Assembly: GCA_907163375.1 (NCBI GenBank)
Contig: CAJQUW010003421.1
Location: forward strand, 62,001 to 126,000
Source of the DNA: Prostheceraeus crozeri
Lineage: Eukaryota; Platyhelminthes; Polycladida; Euryleptidae
Length of the DNA: 64,000 nucleotides
Reading direction: 5' to 3'
Shown here: positions 10,701-21,009 of the stretch, in pieces
Layout: the number at the start of each line of letters is the position of its first letter
Position numbering within the stretch: position 1 is the first letter of the stretch
Notes under the pieces: model-generated
What the model saw: the letters and a program-made list of their open reading frames with translations, nothing else
Told to the model about the DNA's origin: nothing
Databases searched by the model: none
Program-made: the position numbers and the translations under genes

Positions 10701-10987
10701 TGTCACAGTTCTTGACATTATTTTTTGACTTTATGATTAATGCTATTGTCATAGTTTTGTTATGCCAGTAGGTCCCAGTTCCTGCACAGTGCAAGAACTT
10801 CGAATTATAATTTCATAGTTCAAGAACCAAGAAATTTTGCACTATAGATATCATGCATAAAGGGATATCTCAAGACAAAGTGTGATAGAAATTATTTGAT
10901 ATACATGTATCCCTCGGGCTAAAGCGCTCGGGATTCATCAAAAAATTTCCCTCTCAATCGCATAGCCATCCTCTATCCATTACGTAG

Positions 10988-11223
10988 AATTTCGAAACCT
11001 TACCTAACATTGTCAGTTTCGTGTAATAATGGAAACTCTTTGGCAACGTTTTCTGTTGGATGCAGGTTCTGATGTTCATATCTAACCTACAAGTATTTTT
11101 AACCAATGCTTTCAAAATGTTCTAAAACCACTTGATAATGCAACTTTGACGGATTTCAATTTCTCTCAAAGTGTAGTTCAATTAATTTTGCCTAACGTCA
11201 CATGTACATTTAGAAGCAGATCC
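10988..11223 (+). pseudogene. Gypsy aspartic-protease segment, fossil
   Basis: Resumes the host Gypsy element after the first insertion. It includes NGNSLATFLLDAGSDVHI, a variant of the retropepsin active-site block (normally D-T/S-G). It ends at the target duplication of the second insertion. Non-functional remnant. Confidence 0.6.
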
Positions 11224-11491
11224 TGATTGAAGATGTCTTGGCTTAATATAATATAATATAATACTTATGATACCATAAGTCATCAAGTCATTTTTCACAT
11301 TACCTTCCCTTTCTACTTTTGTATGCACATTATGTATTTTGTATATTTTGATAGTGATATTTCTAGTCAGATCAATTACTATTGCTATTGGTAGTAGTCC
11401 AATACCATGGATTTCTATATAGTATAGTATATCGGGATGAGACACTACCGATATCTACATACATTAGTAGTGGTGTTTTGAAGACAGTTGA

Positions 11492-11758
11492 TTGTTAAGT
11501 ATCACGATTATACTTTTCAAAGTGACTTTCAAATGTGTTGTCGATGGTTGTAGCACAGATTGTAGAACCCAAATAGAAAACAAGATAATACTATTTCATT
11601 TCATTTCCCAAAAGACTCTGAAAGATACAGGAAAATATATGCTGCAAAATATTCGAGACTTTGAAGAGGGAATTTGGAATCACATAATATCAAGAACATC
11701 TACTCGCACAACAACATTAAAATCCAGTGAATTTGTTATTCCTTTTGCTCCCAGTTGA
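11492..11758 (+). pseudogene. THAP-like DNA-binding domain fragment
   Basis: Has VTFKCVVDGCSTDC, ILFHFISQK and KYMLQNIRD, following the THAP layout: C-x-x-x-x-C start, an F-H-x-F block, then a W/Y-x-x-x-I-R block. The final C-x2-H pair is not seen, so the finger is incomplete. THAP domains recognise the ends in P-element transposases. The same sequence is repeated inverted at 13275-13490. Confidence 0.55.
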
Positions 11759-11949
11759 TTCAATTATAGCAACTCCATTCTAGGAAAGTTGTCTGATATC
11801 AAGGAACTCTACTATATCGAAAAGTCAAGACAGTTAAAAATGGCACATAATTATGTTGAATAACAAAGCTTTGGCTTCAAATGGAATATAGAAAAGTTCA
11901 GCTCTTTTAACTCATTCTTTTTTACACGAATTAGCCATTCAAGCACTGG

Positions 11950-12680
11950 AGCAATACAACCTCATTGACATTTTGGTAGCGCTCCAAATTTTCCGTTGTT
12001 TTATTGACGTGATTAATGTAAAGACTCCAACGATAGGACTTCATAAACGAAGTGAGCATTCTGATCCTATAAAATTAATTCAGAATTGTAAACTTGATTA
12101 TCTGGAACGTTTCCTTGTTGTCATGCTAGAAGCTTGGGTGGTCTCAAAATCTCTTAGCCTGAGTAGAGTCATTTTACGACATGATCCAGTCCACCAAAAC
12201 CCTTTGAGTGTAATTAGTGTTAGCTTTGAACATTGCTGCTGACCGCTCAGAATCAATTAATTTGGATTTTCTCGAGGTTTTTTTCAATCATGCCTGAACC
12301 CACAAACTCGGACCTAAGAAGGCATTCTATGTAAAGCTTAGATGGATTCATAGTCAGAAAAGTCATCATTAAAAACTGTAGTCTTTCGTGTTACTTGATT
12401 GATTCAAGTGAGAAGAGACCTCGTCCGACACTGCTTCAACTTAGATGAACAGGATTATTTGCTGTATTTTCTCGTGATGGCTTGATTGTACCAACAAATT
12501 GTCTGATGGACATGACCATAAAAGCATGGAATAGATTGAAAATCCACAAAAAGAAAACCCGAAAAAATCCTATCCACAAGAATACGAAGTTTTCGAAAAA
12601 CTTCTTTGCATTTGTTTGCAAGAACTTTTATCCCGATAATTTGAAATTAGACATCCATTTCAATTTTCTGTACTGAAATG
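11950..12680 (+). pseudogene. P-element/THAP9-like transposase fragments
   Basis: The piece at 11973-12242 has LQIFRCFIDVINVKTPT, HSDPIKLIQNCKLDYLERF and EAWVVSKSLSLSR, resembling the insertion-domain region of P/THAP9 transposases (FDxLNxR, then a long helix with EEWE-type sequence). Downstream, 12456-12676 (FSRDGLIVPTNCLMDM, then a Lys-rich stretch) may be further transposase or fortuitous. Frames differ and stops intervene; inactive. Confidence 0.45.
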
Positions 12681-12830
12681 ATTCGTCAATTGTTGCATGA
12701 AAATTACACATCAGGATGGAAATCTGGTTGTATAGGCCATCCGTCCAAGTCTGTATTTGAAAAGTGTAGAAGTCGTCTAGCAAGTTCTCATGCATTTTTC
12801 TTGAAATAAGCGATCGATTTATGCAAAGTT

Positions 12831-13123
12831 GGGCACTATTGCAGTTTAGTGCACCCTCTATGAAAGAGACGGAAACGCGCCTACTACAGTTTAGTGCACC
12901 CTAAAACAACGGCGCAACGATGACTACGCACATTACACCGAAGCGCGCGCTCGGTGTAATGTGCGAAGACGAAGACGAAGACACAAAGACACTCATTTAT
13001 AACTATAGGGAAGAACGAACGGCATTCATTCTGTTGATTAAATCATGCTGTTCTCACATGCATTTTAGGGTGCACTAAACTGCAGTAGGGGTAAAAGAGG
13101 GTGCACTAAACTTCAGTAGTGCC
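12831..13123. mobile_element. 293-bp MITE with nested inverted repeats
   Basis: The ends share GGGCACTA, two variable bases, then AGTTTAGTGCACCCTC, in inverted orientation, with AAAGTT on both flanks (6-bp duplication). The AGTTTAGTGCACCCT motif occurs again inside in both directions (about 12875-12900 and 13067-13090). The centre has a perfect palindrome of GCACATTACACCGA arms around GCGCGC and a short GACGAA microsatellite. A related solitary motif (CAGTTTAGCGCACCCC) is at about 24876. Non-coding. Confidence 0.75.
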
Positions 13124-13269
13124 CAAAGTTGTTTGTTAAGAACGATTGACATGGATGGCCCCGAAATTCTACAACTTCAATCAATTGCGTAATGCACAAT
13201 CTATCCTCTATCAAAACCATAAGTAAAGCTCGTAGAATGATATAAAGAAACACTCATGCACTAGTTGAT

Positions 13270-13571
13270 ATTTTTTATTTATTTATTCTTGATATTATGT
13301 GATTCCAAATTCCCTCTTCAAAGTCTCGAATATTTTGCAGCATATATTTTCCTGTATCTTTCAGAGTCTTTTGGGAAATGAAATGAAATAGTATTATCTT
13401 GTTTTCTATTTGGGTTCTACAATCTGTGCTACAACCATCGACAACACATTTGAAAGTCACTTTGAAAAGTATAATCGTGATACTTAACAATCAACTGTCT
13501 TCAAAACACCACTACTAATGTATGTAGATATCGGTAGTGTCTCATCCCGATATACTATACTATATAGAAAT
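13270..13571 (-). repeat. Inverted copy of the P-like element's left end
   Basis: Nearly identical, in reverse, to 11406-11695, including the THAP-like frame. It may represent an internal end of a shorter palindromic derivative or a local inverted duplication. The terminal CATG is lost here (the match stops after AGAAAT). Confidence 0.85.
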
Positions 13572-14631
13572 TAACAATACCATAGAAAGTCCTATAATGG
13601 AAATTGCATGAAAATTATGGAACACGCCGGGGAACTTAGTTGGGGCAAAATGCAACTTGTGCGATCTGGCTTCCATGTTTTGTGATTGGCATTTATATTT
13701 ATCAGGCCAATTCTTGATCTGGATTGTTGGCCCTTGTCCAAAGACCATGTACTCAAAAGCAATAGTGAATTTACAAAATGCTGCGCCGACAGGATGATAA
13801 AGAAGGAAATCCTAAACGTTCTGTACGTTCATCATTTTGAAATATCGCTCCGATAATCTATCAATAGTTTAATCAGACTCTTATGCAACTTGTAATGTCG
13901 ATTTCGATCTACAGATTGAACATGCATAACTTCAGCTTGAAATCAGAGGCCAAGATATCTTAGAGTATTCATTTTGCTTTAAAGGGTTCCCCTGTTCACT
14001 AAATTTGAATAATTTTCAAAATCTCTACATACATTTGAATATCAGCTTCCAAAATATCACATGTGTCGTTCAGTGATTAATTGAAAAGTTCCAGCGACAT
14101 TTCATTTATTTGAGAAATGATTGTCAGTAAAGAAACTTTCAATGTGTTTATTCCAGAAAAGCGCCAGGTTTCTTAACCGCTTGAAGAAGAAATTATCCAA
14201 TAATTAGACTTTCTATCTGTGAATTCTTGAGATGTTCTTACAAACAGCACACCGACCACTTTCAATTATGACTTTGTGAACCAATTTTTAATTCGCATTC
14301 CAATATTGAAAAATTGGAAACTAGTTGTCAGTGACTGCTACAAATAGACACACTGTATTTATCCATGGAATTGTAGGCTATTTCACATGAAACAATGCCG
14401 CCATCTCACTTGCAATTCTCTTCATGAAAATCCTGCAATTAGGTGTCAACAACTTCCACAAACAACTTGGCAAATAGTTTCACTATGATGCAATGTTTTA
14501 GATCGAATCTGATCTACAAACCATAGATTTTTCCATGTGCCATCATTGTACATAGGCAAGATATCAAACTTCCATTCTAGTGTACTATTATCCACTTCTA
14601 TGCTATACTATATAGAAATCCATGCCAATAC

Positions 14632-14878
14632 TATCTGTCGCATATTTCTATTCCTCCTTTTCTCTACTGAAATTTGTTAACATAGTTCTTACTTTTTACT
14701 AGATTTCTTGTCTACTCTCTTAATTCCTATGTTAATGTGAAATTTGAATTCATGACTTTTGCGTTTATGTTCAATTCCTTCTATCTGATGATGGTTGCTG
14801 AATAGCAACCGAAATTGATTGTATCATAATTAAAGTACAACATCATTAAAACCTTGGCTCTTCCACAACCATTAAATA
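14632..14878 (+). mobile_element. 3' end of the nested retroelement with GAAA stem-loop
   Basis: Contains CTGATGATGGTTGCTGAATA then GCAACCGAAA: a 6-bp stem (GGTTGC/GCAACC) flanked by CTGATGA and GAAA, a layout reminiscent of hammerhead ribozyme cores and also of the 3' stem-loops of some LINEs and PLEs. An extra U before the stem and no convincing stem III make a working ribozyme doubtful. No poly(A) tail. Confidence 0.5.
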
Positions 14879-14879
14879 T

Positions 14880-17275
14880 AGAAGCAGATCCGCAGATGTT
14901 GATTTCCTTATCTGTAGATATGACACAGGTGTCTTAGGTGTTGATGCTATTGCGCAATTACTAATGTCGATACAAGGAAACACAACTGAACTGGATACAA
15001 CGTACACATTCAATACAATTCAATGCAACGCACGCAGACTGATTTATGCAATTCCAACTCTTATTGTGAGCAGCATAACTCTAGCAAAAAAATCGAATCT
15101 AATTCGCTTTCTAAAATCAAGGGAATTCAACTTTTCATTCAGCTAAAAGAAAACGAAACTTCATTGATACAAAAACCTAGACGAGTTCCATTTGCACTAG
15201 AATCAGCAATTGAGAAAGAAATTAGTCTAAAAGATGGCATCATTGAAGAGGTGGATTCATCTCCTTTTCTTTCACCGATAGTGGTAGTACCGAAAGGTGA
15301 TCAGAGTATTCGCCTTTGTGTGGTTATAAGAAAATCAACCAATTTATTGTTGTTGACCAACATTCTCTGCCTACTGCAGATGAGATTTTTGCTAGGTTGT
15401 CAGGTGCTAAGATCTTCTCGAAACTTGATCTTCGTGTGGCGCATTATCAATTAGAAATTTTAGAGGAATCTCGCAACCTTTCCGCGTTTGCGTCTCATGT
15501 TGGCCAGTTTCGTTATAAAAGGCTTCCGTTCGGGTTAGCTAACACACCTTTTGCCTATATGAAGGTCATTTTCAATATCCTACGTGATTGCTCTAACAGT
15601 TAGTTACCTCGATGACATTCTGATTTTCGGAAAAACACTGCCGAATATAATCGTTGTCTAAATTTGACTTTAGGAAAGCTCAGAGAATACGGAATTACCC
15701 TGAATGAAGCCAAATGCCAATACCGCCAGACTCGATAAAGTTTTTGGGACGTATTCTGGGTCAGGAAGGAATCTCACCACCACCAAGAACTTTGGATGCC
15801 ATTCAAAAGGCTGAGGAACCTCGGGATAAACATTCTTTACGTGATTTTATGTAGTTGATTAATTTCTATAGGAAATTCATATCCAACGCATTGATTATCT
15901 CAGCAAATCTTTGTGAATTACTTAAAGACAAAGTTCCGTTTATTTGGACTGAAACTCATACAAGAGAGTTTTATTCTTTGAAAGATAGTCTTAGTAATTA
16001 CATGCTTCTAGCCCACTTTGATTCAAACTTGAATACCGCAACTTCCGTTACAACAGATGCCTCTTGACACGGAATTTCAGCCGTTCTCTCACAACATGAC
16101 AAAGATGGTAGGGAAAAACCAGTGTACCATTTGAGTAGAAAGCTCTCTGAAACCGAAAGATCACACTCAAGAATTTTTAGCGGTTCTTTGGGGGTTGTTG
16201 AGCGGTTACACCAGTATCTTTATGGTCGAGCACTTGCAATAAAAACAGATCACCAGTGTTTGAAGCAGTTGTTGTTGTGTAATGGCATTGAAGGAGGATC
16301 TGCGTCTTGTAGGGTGATTCGCTGGGCTACCCGACTGCTCCAGTATAATTACTTCTTTGAGTACATTTCTGGGAAGAATACTGTCGCAGATGCTTTGTCA
16401 AGAGTACCACACCAGTCTGAGGACTCTCATCTTGAGCGTTATGCTGCTTCCTTAACTCCAGTGTCTTTGGATGAAGTGAAGCGAGAGACTTCAACAGATC
16501 AGAACTTGCAGGAAGTCATCAGATTGATGGAAAGTGACTGGCTAAACAAATTCGCCCATGCCTGAAAGTACTGGAACATACGACATGAGTTATCTTGCAT
16601 TAATGCAGTGTTGTACAAAAATGAAAAAGTGGTCACACCTTCTTCCTTGAAGGAAAGATTGTTGAATTTTCTCGTGAGGGTCACATGGATATTTCTAAGT
16701 GTAAATTCCGTGTTAGAGAATTCTTTTGGTGGCCTTGCCTGAATCTGGATGTTGAAAGAAAGTTGACAGCATGTAGTTGTTGTCATGAAGTAGCTCGGGA
16801 ATCTTCATCAGCTCGCAGTGGACATAGAAAGTCCAATTTATGACTCGAATAACAGACCATTGTACATTTTAGTTTTAGTGGATTGTCACACTAAAATAGC
16901 AACAACTCGAGTTTCAAACCTCGAAAAGTGCAATTCAGTTTTTGAACAGTACTTTTACTATTTTTGGAAACTGTACAATATTTTCCAGGGACAATGGATC
17001 TCAATTTATTTCTTACGAATTTAAGCAATTTCTGCGTAGTCGTGGAATTATTCATAGATGTTCAGCTGTGTATAACGCTCAGAGTAATGGATTCGTTGAA
17101 CGATTTAGCAAGAATTTGTCCAAATTAATTGATAATACCATGTTTCAAAACAGAGAAAGTTTACAGGACTCTTAAACCTTTATGTTCAAAATTACGAGTA
17201 CAATGCAACAAAACATTGTGCCACAGGAAAATCCCCTGCTGAACTGATGCTGAACTCTGCTATTTGAAATAAGAT
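14880..17275 (+). pseudogene. Gypsy reverse transcriptase, RNase H and integrase, fossil
   Basis: Reverse transcriptase blocks (SPFLSPIVVVPKGD, FSKLDLRVAHYQLEI, YKRLPFGLANTPF, SYLDDILIFGK) lie at about 15200-15640. RNase H blocks (TDHQCLKQLL, YISGKNTVADALSR) lie at about 16060-16420. Integrase blocks (a zinc-binding-type H/C region near 16700, then IHRCSAVYNAQSNGFVERF near 17050) follow. The order is that of Ty3/Gypsy. The remnant is broken in many places. Confidence 0.85.
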
Positions 17276-18229
17276 TTTAGTGCATGTCTCTTATTATTCA
17301 GTGATACGTTTTTGTTGGTGATACCCAAATCATCCCAATTTTCAAAAATTCGTTAATGTTAGCTTTTGATAAAAAATTTAACGTGATTTCTAAAGTCGTG
17401 ATTAATTCTGTTTTTATCATGAGTAAGCATATAATGGAAGAATGGAATCAATGGTTGATTTGTGGCGCCAACTTTGTATGATATTACTTTTCGCCAGCTC
17501 TGACAGGCAGTTTTATTTGTTATCGCAATTGACAACAGAATATGTATAGGATATCAAACGATATTTGAAAGCATTATCAACATAACAAACGACGGCCGCA
17601 GGCCGGAGTTTGTTGTAGGATAATGCTTGAAAATATCGTATGATATCTATCATAACGCATAGTTTTACCTGTAATTCGCAGTGTGATATCTGATGGTTTC
17701 CGTTTGTTATGTACATAATACACGGAATATATCAGGCAATTACCATGGATTTCTAAATGCTATGGAAATCCATGCAGAAGTCCATGTATCCAAATCCATT
17801 CATTTCCATCCAAGTCATTTAGCGCATGAATACGGCGAGAATTTCCATGAATTCTGTTTATAGCCTACCACTACATGTACATCAATGGTGTCAAATTTGT
17901 GTTTTCAATCTTACTACTCAGATCCCAATGACGGGCATGAAAAACAAGAAAATTGTGAATCTCGACATTCTTGAAGTATAGCATGACATATCATATTCAA
18001 GATAGCATGACTCAAGCTTGATAAAATGCATATGGTTCAATGGTCCGTCTAACTCTGATAGCATTCAAATTTTTCTCAGCTAAACATTGTGCATTTTATG
18101 ACTTCCTCTAAGAATGAGTGAACTTATAGCAGCATCAAGAATCAAACTTGTCCTTCGGGTTGCTCAATGACTGAAGAAAATTATATTATATTTCAAGCTT
18201 GGCTCAGGTATCAAAAGCCCGACTATTAT
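17276..18229. other. Non-coding stretch with GC-rich-loop hairpin
   Basis: No gene seen. At 17550-17647 arms of about 42 bases (starting GATATCAAACGATATTTGAA) fold around GACGGCCGCAGGCCG. Near 17744-17800 there are several short ATGGATTT/AAATCCAT inverted pairs similar to the ends of the P-like element. Confidence 0.5.
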
Positions 18230-18680
18230 GAGCTTCATCACCGTATGTCAGTAGCTGGCTGAACGCTATTCCTGTTTCCGCAATCGGTACCCACCTTACT
18301 AATGAAACATTCCGTGTAGGTGTAGCACTACGTATAGGCGGAGATGTTTATCAACCTCATCGTTGCCGCTGTGGACGTATTGTGGACAAGCTTGGACATC
18401 ACGCACTATCTTGTTCATTCAGTGTAGGCCGTCTTCCGCGACATGCAGATATCAATGACATCATTCGCCGTGCTCTAAATGTATAGCGGGTGTCCCTGCC
18501 ATCTTGGAACCTATTGGACTAGCCCGTGAAGATGGAAAGAGAACAGATGATATGACAACCTTCCCATACATGTCTAGTCGCTATCTTGTGCGGGACGCAA
18601 CGGTTGTTAATACTTATTCGAAATCGCATACAGACCGTACAAAAGTAATTGCACAAAAAAGCCAGGCAATTTTCAAATGA
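18230..18680 (+). pseudogene. LINE fragment with CCHC knuckle and restriction-like endonuclease region
   Basis: The frame reads SPYVSSWLNAIPVSAIG, ALRIGGDVYQPHRCRCGRIV and LGHHALSC, a C-x-C-x(n)-H-x4-C knuckle, then RLPRHADINDIIRRAL. After a one-base frame change near 18484 it continues GVPAILEPIGLAREDGKRTD and YLVRDATVVNTYSKS. This matches the C-terminal part of non-LTR elements that use a restriction-like endonuclease (R2/HERO-type groups), where a P-D...D motif follows the knuckle; here the first acidic position reads R-T-D-D. Only this terminal fragment remains. Confidence 0.6.
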
Positions 18681-19480
18681 AATTTTCGTGTTGAAGTCTT
18701 GGATCAACTTTGATAAACGATATGCCATATGAAACTTTATGTTCTATAGATTATTTTGGTATATATTTCGTTTTCATGTGTGGTCAGCTGTGGTCAGTAG
18801 GCATCATGAAAAAAAATTGAGCGTTTTCTTTGATGCAGGATTTCAACATGAAGACGACAGAATTTTTTATGAAAGTTGGCAGACAGCATGAACTATCAAT
18901 CAGCTTCATCATGACACAAGGTTTTTAGGATTGGCTGAATGTACAAAAAAATTCAATGCAAATATTTTTTACCGAAAAATTGTTGCTAAAAAAATCTCAC
19001 AAGATTTTCTATTTGATGAAGATGCTCAATTTCAATAACCTTTGCACCATGTGAAAGATTGTGTCAAGCACATTAATCTGGCAAAGCGTTTAAGTTATGT
19101 CTGCTCAGCTGTGGTCAGCAGACTTAAAAGTATGAATGTTTGGTCAATTCGTTCACCAATACCTACAGACGAAACTATGCAGCACAGAAAATTAAGGTTA
19201 TCACCATTGAATCAGGCTCGTGTTAAGCTTTCAGATGATATAATTTTGATTTTTTCGAATTCGGACATCAATTTGTGCAATATCATTCAATTTATACTTT
19301 TACATAATTTTGCTCCACGTTCGCGTTAACAATGTTCAACAACGGTCAACTGCTAACAACTTAACAACTTCTGTTGTATTAACGCTGGTGCTTTCGAGTT
19401 TGGGTTTAAAATAATGCTGGTGTTATCAGCTCCAAGAATTTGTTATCAAAATCGGCCCATCCGTTCACTGACAAACTTCA
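18681..19480. other. Unassigned AT-rich stretch
   Basis: No recognised gene. A 95-codon plus-strand frame at 19042-19329 (VKHINLAKRLSYVCSAVV, LKSMNVWSIRSPIP) shows no family resemblance I can name. The phrase TGTGGTCAGCTGTGGTCAG occurs at about 18779 and a variant at 19104, which suggests repeated sequence. Confidence 0.35.
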
Positions 19481-19639
19481 AATTTACATTATTCCCATAG
19501 TCATCATGCGTGAGTCATCATTTCCCTCACTTGAGGTCAGACAAAATTCAAATCTCGGATCTGTTTCGTCTCTGCACCTGTTCCAAAAGAGCCAAAAATG
19601 AGCCAAAAATGCCAAAATCACAAAAGAGCCAAAAAAAGC

Positions 19640-20062
19640 CTCAGAATTGATCTGATAACCCAAAAAAGCCATACTTAAGCTCAGCACACCAGTCTGCATC
19701 CACACTATCAGCTTCATTACCACAGCTATCGATGCCACTCCTCCACAGCAATTCAGATCAACAAAATCAGTCCACCTTTCGGTACTCAAATCCAAAAAAT
19801 CCAAAATATTCTGGTATACTGCACCGATTACCCAAAAAAGTCAAACTTAGCTCAGCACACCAGTCTACATCCACACTATCAGTTTCATTACCATAGCCAT
19901 CGATGCCACTCCTCCACAGCAATTCAGATCAACAAAATCAGTCCACATTTCGGTACTCAAATCCAAAAAGCCAAAATATTCTGCGATGCTGCACCGATTA
20001 CCCAAAAAAGTCAAACTTAATCTCATCACATCAGTCTACATCCACATTATCATTATTATTGC
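19640..20062. repeat. 171-bp tandem repeat, about 2.5 copies
   Basis: Units contain TTTCGGTACTCAAATCC, ATTCTGGTATACTGCACCGA, CAAACTTAGCTCAGCACACC and CCACTCCTCCACAGCAATTC in fixed order; the spacing between equivalent points (19771 and 19942) is 171 bases. The same unit, once, follows the PLE reading frame in both arms of the palindrome (50530-50700 reverse, 54720-54890 forward). Confidence 0.85.
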
Positions 20063-20525
20063 TAGAGATTTCTGAAAATGATTCGAATTACTGACTTTTA
20101 TCTTCTTTTTAGCTAGTGAGTTTTGGTAGTTTGATTCAGTCCGCCTGAGTTTGGTTTTCAAAATCCCGACTTTGATGATAGAATTGATCTCTTTTTTTGA
20201 GATGGGGATCCTGAGATTGTTTCATGGATAGCAACCCTGCCCGCTTAGGCAAATTTTTTGAATATCTTTTAATCCAAGCAATCATGGTCACCAGATTTTT
20301 ACTATTTTATGTTTTGTGTATTATGCAACTTTTGACAGAAGGATAATAAGTTTGGCACAATACTTTCTTCGTGAGAGTTATTTTTTAAATTTGAATGTCT
20401 GCATCATTTTGGCTGATTTCGCTATATATTCAGTTCTAATTTATATTGAGGCATCAATTCTTGGTGAAATATGGGTTAATGAATTTTTACTATAGACCGA
20501 AAATAAATAACATTACGACAAAAAG

Positions 20526-20830
20526 AACACATCGAGCCAAAACTTCTGCGCAAAACTCGGAAAACGCAATAGAGCGAAATTCAAGTTCTACAGTACCACA
20601 CTCACTTTCAAGTAAAGTTTGATCAAAATCCATGCAATACTCTGTCCTACACAGCATTCACAAGTTTGAAAATATGGCCTATTCAGCGACATTTCAACTT
20701 TTCAAACACACATCGAGTCACAACTTCTGCGCATCTTTGCGGAATACGCAATAGAGCGAACCTTAAGCTCTACAGCACCTCACTCACCTTCAAGTGACAT
20801 TTCAACTTTTCAAACACACACTGCTTTTTT
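20526..20830. repeat. About 180-bp direct duplication
   Basis: ACACATCGAG, CTTCTGCGCA, ACGCAATAGAGCGAA and CTCACTTTCAAGT recur in the same order about 180 bases apart, with roughly 10-15% divergence. A third partial copy of the unit start is at about 20796. No coding content. The remaining sequence between 20063 and 21009 has no recognisable gene. Confidence 0.75.
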
Positions 20831-21009
20831 CGAGGCTGGTGTGGAAAGCGGCACGTCAATCACCCTCGTACCAGAATGACTGGTGCCAAAGTAGTTGACG
20901 CTGTCCTTTCTCTATAAATATAATACCGAAGTTGCTACCAAAGAGGAAGGACAATAGCATAGATATCTGATCTCTATGGTTGCAACAGCATGGCTACAGC
21001 TTGTCTACA

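Larger units (their letters stand above)
8065..10982. mobile_element. TIR-bounded DNA element carrying a Crypton-type recombinase gene
   Basis: The left end (TAACGGATAGAGGATAGCTA at about 8209) and right end (complement TAATGGATAGAGGATGGCTA, ending at 10982) form an imperfect inverted pair of about 30 bases. The direct repeat CGTAG flanks the unit (8060-8064 and 10983-10987), and the Gypsy sequence continues on both sides, so this is an insertion of about 2.9 kb. Inside are a MITE next to the left end, a strong hairpin (8256-8400), the recombinase gene and a LINE fragment. Classical Cryptons have neither TIRs nor target duplications, so either the recombinase rides in another element type or this is a nested pair. 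Confidence 0.75.
11406..14624. mobile_element. P-like (THAP) DNA transposon remnant, 3.2 kb
   Basis: The termini CATGGATTTCTATATAGTAT (left) and its near-exact complement (right end, 14599-14624) form TIRs of about 26 bases. CCAATAC occurs immediately outside both ends (11399-11405 and 14625-14631), a 7-bp duplication. The CA start and a 7-8 bp duplication fit the P superfamily, and so does the coding content: a THAP-like zinc finger and transposase-like segments. About 300 bases of the left end are repeated in inverted orientation at 13270-13571, and a MITE (12831-13123) is nested inside. Confidence 0.7.
11224..14878 (+). mobile_element. Retro-type insertion with 13-bp target duplication, hosting a P-like element
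   Basis: TAGAAGCAGATCC is present exactly on both sides (11211-11223 and 14879-14891), and the host Gypsy sequence resumes on the right. A 13-bp duplication indicates target-primed (LINE, SINE or PLE) insertion. Removing the P-like element (11406-14624 plus one duplicated CCAATAC) leaves only about 430 bases: 11224-11405 and 14632-14878. The left portion is AT-rich and non-coding. The right portion ends in a stem-loop followed by AATTAAAG-like sequence. It is a short, 5'-truncated or non-autonomous retroelement in plus orientation. Confidence 0.75.
7742..17275 (+). mobile_element. Ty3/Gypsy-like LTR retrotransposon fossil, split by nested insertions
   Basis: Gag-type zinc knuckles, a protease segment, reverse transcriptase, RNase H and integrase occur in Ty3/Gypsy order on the plus strand, in three separated blocks (7742-8064, 10988-11223 and about 14880-17275). 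The gaps are later insertions with clean target duplications: CGTAG around 8065-10982 and TAGAAGCAGATCC around 11224-14878. No flanking LTR pair was recognised. The element is heavily decayed, with roughly ten or more breaks besides the insertions, and it must be old because it holds two generations of nested elements. Confidence 0.85.

Noticed and set aside
17455-17480. TGTGGCGCCAACTTTG, resembling a retroviral primer-binding site
   Set aside because: It lies downstream of the integrase remnant with no LTR before it, and only part of a tRNA-Lys complement matches; likely chance.
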